Source: Branchiostoma floridae
Taxonomy: Eukaryota > Chordata > Leptocardii > Amphioxiformes > Branchiostomatidae
DNA: 64,000 nt
NCBI RefSeq assembly: GCF_000003815.2
Contig: NC_049991.1
Location: 5,832,666 to 5,896,665 of the forward strand
Direction: 5' to 3'
In this document: in pieces, positions 58,572 to 64,000 of the stretch
How positions within the stretch are numbered: the first letter of the stretch is position 1
How the letters are laid out: each line of letters begins with the position of its first letter
Position numbers and translations under genes: made by a program
Notes under the pieces: generated by a model
Databases searched by the model: none
What the model was told of the DNA's origin: nothing
Seen by the model: only the letters and a program-made list of their open reading frames with translations

Positions 58572-59677
58572 GCCCCCTTTACAAATCAAGAATTTAGCTC
58601 GGCCGAGTTGTTGGCGAGCTCCAAATGGACATTTTCGGCCGGAGTATGACCGGCGCTTTGGCGATTATGCGGACCTCGAGCGAATTTTTGCAGCTCGGCC
58701 GGCGTTTGCGGGGCACTTGCAGCTGCGCTTAATTTCAGCGAGGCCTCGGCGGCGAGGATTGAGCTCGGAGAGCTCGTCGATGGGTTGCCTGTAGCTCGAC
58801 CGGAGCTTGTCCGAGCAATGGCCAAGACTTGACCAATACTCGGGCGGCAAACCGACGGTTTTTAACTCTCTTTTTTTCGGTCGGAGTTTGCCCGAACTCT
58901 TCAGCCTCGCGCCAGACTCGTTCGGGCTTCCTGCAATAACCGGACGATATTCCGTCTTTTTAAACTAGTTTGGGGTGCTTCGGGCGAGTGTTGTGCTGGT
59001 GTCGCTGGGAGCTTGGGAGGGCTCCGGCAGAATTTTAACTGTCACCTAATCAATTTGATACCTGTGTTGAACACGTGCCCTTTGTTTTGGCCTTTCATCT
59101 TTATTAAAAAGTTTGTTCCGAAATATAAGATAAATAAAGACTACTGTATGAACTTTTATAAAAAAAAGCTGCGTACCTTTTATTTATAATGTAAGGCAAT
59201 TGGACACCAAGACAGTACTTCCTATCTATTTTTTTGCTATTGGTTTGAATGTGTTAGATCATATATTCTTCATGTCTAAAGGCTTCAAGTCTGAAACTCA
59301 GACGGTCTTTGCCGGCCTTCGCTCGATGTTCGCCCGAGGTTTGCCCGAAGTTCGCCCGATGTCAGCTTTGTCAATATTATTGTATTATGGTGAATCAGAC
59401 TGGTTTGTTCACTTTGTGGCTCTTGTGGTAGTTTTTGGATTGGTGTGTCACAACATTCCTGTTCATATTATTGTTTTCAGTGTGCCCGTCCACTCCACTC
59501 ATGTCCTACATATATCCCGCAACTCAGAAATTGAATTTTACACAAATATTGGCTTTTTACAAGGTTAGCCAGTTCTGACTACGTCCATGTTCAAGACATA
59601 GTATAATCTCATTAACAAATTATAATCAGTTGTCTTGGACGGACGTCGGACGGGCTCCGTCCATTTGTAAAGGGGGC
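58572..59677. mobile_element. ~1.1-kb inverted-terminus element with GC-rich subterminal repeats
   Basis: GCCCCCTTTACAAAT (58572-58586) is perfectly inverted at 59663-59677. Sub-terminal regions are full of CTCGGCCG, GGCCGGCGTTTG and TTCGCCCGA-type repeats with both orientations present. Another partial end (CATGAATTGTAAAGC, 59765) suggests a nested or neighbouring copy up to about 59790. A 122-codon plus-strand frame (59200-59568) with hydrophobic stretches lies inside and is unrecognised. Confidence 0.6.
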
Positions 59678-60136
59678 AGATTTTCAGCGAAAAATACAGC
59701 CGATACTCGGGCGATGTTGAAATTCGGCGAGCTCTGACCGATCTACAAATTCGGCCGGCGTCCGCATGAATTGTAAAGCTGGCTTAAATGAAATTTTCGG
59801 CATAAAGACGTCCGGTGTTCTCTCAATCAACGCGCGATTTTTAGTGATCGCCGACGATTTTCAGGTGTCGTCCGATGGTCGCAAAGCAGCAAACATGTTC
59901 TTAACATTAGCGACAAGTCGCTGGTGGTCTATGAGTTTGCAGACCTCGTTGCCGGGTCACCTGCAGGTCAACCATACCTCGCCTAGGTATCGGTCAACAT
60001 TCGATTGATAGTCGGGCGTCAATTAAACGATTGAAAACCAATTTCACGTCGAAAAAATCGGACGATCTCGCTAAAACTGAGACGGCCCCACAAGAGTATC
60101 ACACAAAACTCTGACGATCTTCTTCCACGTCTCGCC

Positions 60137-62325
60137 CTACACTGTCCGATTCCTGGGTGGTACCCTAGCCCATTCCAGGGCGGTAGACTGGCCGATTCCT
60201 GGGCGGTACACTGGTCGATTCCTGGGTGGTACCCTAGCCCATTCCTGGGCGGTACACTGGCCGATTCCTGGGCGGTACACTGGCCGATTCCTGGGCGGTA
60301 CACTGGCCGATTCCTGGCTGGTTCACTGGCAAATTTCTGGGCAGCACCCTAGCCGATTCCTGGGTGGTACACTGGCCGAATCCTGGGTGGTACACTGGCC
60401 GATTCTTTGGCGGTTCACTAGCCGATTCCTGGGCGGTTCACTGGCCGATTCCTGGATGGTTCACTGGCAAATTTCTGGGCAGCACCCTAGCCGATTCCTG
60501 GGTGGTACACTGGCCGATTCCTGGGCGGTACACTGGCCGATTCCTGGCTGGTTCACTGGCAAATTTCTGGGCAGCACCCTAGCCGATTCCTGGGTGGTAC
60601 ACTGGCCGATTCCTGGGTGGTACACTGGCCGAATCCTGGGCGGTACACTGGCCGATTCTTTGGCGGTACACTGGCCGATTCCTGGGCGGTTCACTGGCCG
60701 ATTCCTGAATGATACACTGGCCGATTCCTGGGCGGTAGACTGGCCGATTCCTGTGCGGTTCACTAGCCGATTAATGGCATCTAAATGACCGATTTCTGGG
60801 CGGCACCCTGGCTGATTTCTGGGTGGTACACTGGTCGATTCCTGGGCGGTACACTGGCCGATTCCTGGGCGGTTCACTAGCCGATTAATGGCATCTAAAT
60901 GACCGATTTCTGGGTGGTACACTGGCCGATTTCTGGGCGGTACACTGGCCGATTCCTGGGCAGTTCACTGGCCGATTTCTGGGCGGTACACGGGCCGATT
61001 CATGTGCTGTTCATTGGCCGATTCATGTGTAGTATCCTGACCGATTCTTGAGCAGCCATTTCCTGCGCGTTTCACAGGCAGATTTCTGGAAGGCACCAAG
61101 GCCGATTCTTGGGCGGTACACTGGCCGATTCCTGGGTGGAACACTGGCGGATTCCTGGGCGGTACACTGGCAGATTCCCTGGTGGTACACTGGCAGATTC
61201 TTGGGCGGTGAACTGGCCTATTCCTGGGTGGTTCACTAACCGATTCCTGGGCGGTACACTAGCCGATTCCTGGGCGGTACACTGGTGGATTCCTGGGCGG
61301 TTCACTGGCCGATTTCTGGGCGGTGCACTGGCCGATTCCTTTGGCGGTACACTGGCCTATTCTTGGGCGGTTCACTGGCAAATTTCTGGGCAGCACCCTG
61401 GCCGATTCCTGGGTGGTACACTGGCCAAATCCTGGGTGGTACATTGGCCGATTCCTGGGCGGTTCACTGGCCGATTTCTGGGCGGTTCACTGGCCGATTT
61501 CTGGGCGGTACACTGGCCGATTCTTGGGTGGTACACTGGCCAAATTCTGGGTGGTACACTAGTCGATTCTCGGTCGGTACACTGGCCTATTCCTGGGTGG
61601 TACATTGGCCGATTTCTGGGCGGTTCACTAGCCGATTTCTGGGCGGTTCACTGGCCGAATCCTGGGTGGTACACTGGCCGATTCTTGGGCGGTTCACTAG
61701 CCGATTCTTGGGCGGTTCACTGGCCGATTCCTGGATGGTTCACTAGCCGATTCTTGGGCGGTTCCTTAGCCGATTCCTGGATGGTTCACTAGCCGATTCT
61801 TGGGCGGTACACTGGCCGATTCATAGGTGGTACACTGGTTGATTTCTCGGCGGCACCCTGGTCGATTCCTGGGTGGTACACTGGCTGAATCCTGGGCGGT
61901 CCACTGGCCGATTAATGGGCGGCACCCTGGCCAATTCTTGGGCGGTACACCTGCCGTTTTGTTGGCGGTTCACTGGTTGATTCCTGGGCGGCACTCTGGC
62001 CGACTCTTGGGCGGCACCCTGGCCGATTTCTGGGCGGTACACTGGCTGATTCCTGGGTGGTTCATTAGCCGATTCTTGGGTGGTCGGTACCCTGGTCGAT
62101 TCCTGCATGGGCGGCACACTGGCCGATTCCTGGGCGGTTAACTGGCTGATTCCTGGTCGGTACGCTGGCTGATTCCTGGTCGGTACACTGGCCGATTCCT
62201 GGGCGGTACCCTGGTTGATTCCTGGTCGGTACACTGGCCGATTCCTGGGCGGTTAACTGGCTGATTCCTGGTCGGTACGCTGGCTGATTCCTGGCTGGTT
62301 TACTGGCCGATTTCTGGGCGGTCCT
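60137..62325. repeat. 23-bp minisatellite, about 95 copies
   Basis: Unit contains CTGGCCGATTCCTGGGCGG plus TACA. Frequent variants are TTCACTGGC, CACCCTAGC, TTTCTGGGC and AATCCTGGG. Because 23 is not a multiple of three, the translated array has a 23-residue period and stays open for up to 227 codons in several frames on both strands. The variants and drifting copies argue that none is a conserved protein. It lies downstream of the minus-strand signal exon at 62480, probably in its intron. Confidence 0.95.
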
Positions 62326-62479
62326 ATTCTTTGATTGCATCGGTGCTAATTCCTTGGATTTAGCATATCAGTGGTTTCCCCCTGACCCATGAAATCCTAC
62401 AAATAGAGCATTATCTTAACAACCAACTTGTCACCGCGAAATCACTAATCCACTCACCTGCATTTGTTTCACCACTCAC

Positions 62480-62556
62480 CTGCATTTGCTTCACCAATCA
62501 CTGTAGACAACAGGAAAGCTGAGACCAACACAGCCCACGCCATGCTTCTTGCGTCT
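62480..62556 (-). CDS. signal-peptide exon of a minus-strand secreted protein (5' part only)
   Basis: Minus strand: TTTTCCCACAG acceptor, AGACGCAAGAAGC 5' UTR, then ATG at 62543 encoding MAWAVLVSAFLLSTVIGEAN then A, a convincing signal peptide with probable cleavage near EANA. A GTGAGT donor follows at phase 1. A 22-bp tandem duplication copies the GCAAATGCAG|GTGAGTG junction, giving a second donor (exon end 62458). Coding continues leftwards, but no further exon is recognisable before 57 kb, so the mature protein is unknown. A phase-1 signal exon is usual before extracellular modules such as sushi domains. Confidence 0.7.
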
Positions 62557-62756
62557 CTGTGGGAAAACAAACGAGGCATTTGTTAATAAATCAAATGTAT
62601 GCAAGGTAAAAAATAAAAGAAGTGGGGTGCCTGAGTTAACTAGATTTCCTACCGCTTTCTATGTCTTGAAGAATGTCGAGACGGTGGTCGAATCTTTTCG
62701 GGCTGACGATCTAATCCGTTGTCAGTTCCACGGCCGTCAATAGTTAGAAAATGTAC

Positions 62757-63950
62757 GATGTAGAGTCGTCGGGAGACAACATCGAAATATGCCAGCGCGT
62801 CAGGTACAACCCGTTATTCGTTCCAAACTTAGGCTGCCCGCATTGGTCCGTATTTTCGGAGCATCACATGATCATCTCTCCACCATTCAATGACGTTCTG
62901 CTGGGCATTTTGCCATTGCCACGAGTACGGAAATGGCGAACCTGGAGCTAGACACTCGAGACGACGGAAATGGCCAAACTGGTATCAGACGTCACGTCTG
63001 ACCGTCGCGTTGCACGTACTCCTCTGTTGACATTAAACAACAATCATTTTGTTCGCCGTTATCATGTTTTTCATCTGTCTGCCTTTCATTAGAGCAATTC
63101 TTATTATCCTCCTCAAACCAGATGAATACAGACTTATGAAACACCACCGAAGGGGTGCTAGGGTGGGTTTGTATGGTTGGAACGTAGCAAGTATCACTTT
63201 ACTGCCTACAAGGCGACTAAAGCAACTTAGGAAAGAAAATTGGTGCAATAAGTGATTATTGTCTAGGTTATTGCCTCTGTGATCTCTCTGTTTATGTATT
63301 TTTCCAACCTTTTCTGTATTATGACTTACGACAATGATATACCTATTTACAACTCATAGACAGGATCGTGGGGGTCTATGTCTATTTTTTTATGGCAGAA
63401 AGATAAGATAACGTCTGGAATAATTGATTTTGGCATATTTTGGCAATGAACAGACAAAAACACGTCAATCATACTATACTTGATATGTCGTCATAGCTTT
63501 GCAATGTTCTACTCACACCCCTGCTACTAAAGGGAAGAGCAAGTCTATTATCTTTAATTGAATCCGTGAATGCACTCATGGTAAACGGTCTGTTGTTGTT
63601 GTTGTTGTTTTTGTGTGTAATACAGGATCGTACCCTGTCTTCAAGGAGTTATGTAGACCTGTAGTTAGTGTTACTACAGCGTAGTAAACTACCCTTATAC
63701 TTACACAATCTGCAGTCTAAAGAACAATCGCTAGGTGCATGGTGCTAGAATGCCCTCAAGAGTGTATCATGTGTACATAATTGAAATACCTATCTGCATT
63801 TTACATGTACCTGTGAACAGTTATAACTTCCATAGAGGGTCGAGAACAGTAGCTTATACTCGCAGGCAATGGAGGGAACAACTTGACAGCACTAGCAAAC
63901 TCCAAACGTAAGTCAAAAAGCATTTTACATCAATTGAGATCATCATATAT
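62757..63950. other. no recognised gene
   Basis: The plus-strand frame 63049-63255 (hydrophobic start MFAVIMFFICLPFIRAILII, then basic) is unsupported by splice signals or similarity. A (TTG)n run is at 63591-63611. It may include the promoter of the minus-strand gene at 62480. Confidence 0.3.
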
Positions 63951-63954
63951 ATGT

Positions 63955-64000
63955 GAGATCGCGTGGAGTAATCGACACCGCTTTGGGCTCAGGCCAAAGA
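63955..64000 (+). mobile_element. possible truncated SINE head at window end
   Basis: GATCGCGTGGAGTAATCGAC then ACCGCTTTGGGCTCAGGCCA resembles the A-box and anticodon arm of a tRNA-derived head like 44083-44150. The window ends before any B box. Confidence 0.4.

Noticed and set aside
58586-58850. Minus-strand frames of 61-79 codons in GC-rich DNA
   Set aside because: They lie inside the GC-rich inverted-terminus element, where stops are rare for compositional reasons.
60387-62340. Several overlapping 60-227-codon open frames with WPIPG/GRFTG repeats
   Set aside because: They are translations of the 23-bp minisatellite in every frame. No start context, splice signal or conserved frame supports a protein.

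Overview
This is a repeat-rich invertebrate nuclear DNA window. Genes are split into short exons by GT-AG introns. The rest is microsatellites, minisatellites, palindromic DNA elements, tRNA-derived SINEs and decayed non-LTR retrotransposons. The overall style (sushi-domain gene, short hairpin DNA transposons rich in TGACGTCA, an animal pyranose-2-oxidase-like gene) suggests a lancelet (Branchiostoma) or another invertebrate deuterostome. That assignment is inference. Nothing here looks bacterial or viral.

Layout. 1-6.6 kb: two diverged copies of a non-coding segment, one carrying a ~33-copy 28-bp minisatellite, then two LINE 3' ends and copies of dispersed repeats. 6.7-17.5 kb (+): a complete ten-exon gene for a 544-residue GMC flavoprotein of the pyranose 2-oxidase type, with FAD-linking and catalytic residues conserved. 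Its 4.8-kb intron 2 holds a foldback-like element whose ends are inverted minisatellites, and its intron 5 is a GC-AG intron. 19.3-21.7 kb (+): a decayed LINE ORF2. 23.5-27.2 kb: a segmental triplication with no recognised gene.

28.0-30.4 kb (-): a secreted or membrane protein with a hydrophobic N-terminus, a run of nine arginines and five six-cysteine sushi domains, one per exon; the exon-plus-intron units are recent duplicates. 30.5-39.7 kb: a block of diverged tandem non-coding duplications. 42.2-51.2 kb (-): two adjacent paralogous genes of unrecognised function sharing a basic two-exon module, with SINE and palindromic elements in their introns. 51.2-59.7 kb: mostly small inverted-repeat elements, a SINE and degenerate tandem repeats. 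60.1-62.3 kb: a ~95-copy 23-bp minisatellite in what appears to be the first intron of a minus-strand gene whose signal-peptide exon is at 62.5 kb. The window ends inside what looks like another SINE.

Four stretches (at 15.27, 15.42, 17.17 and 23.40 kb) share a CTGATGA-hairpin-GAAACGT layout resembling the hammerhead ribozymes of Penelope-like elements. Exon boundaries come from reading frame, splice consensus and protein similarity recalled from memory; no alignment or transcript data were available.
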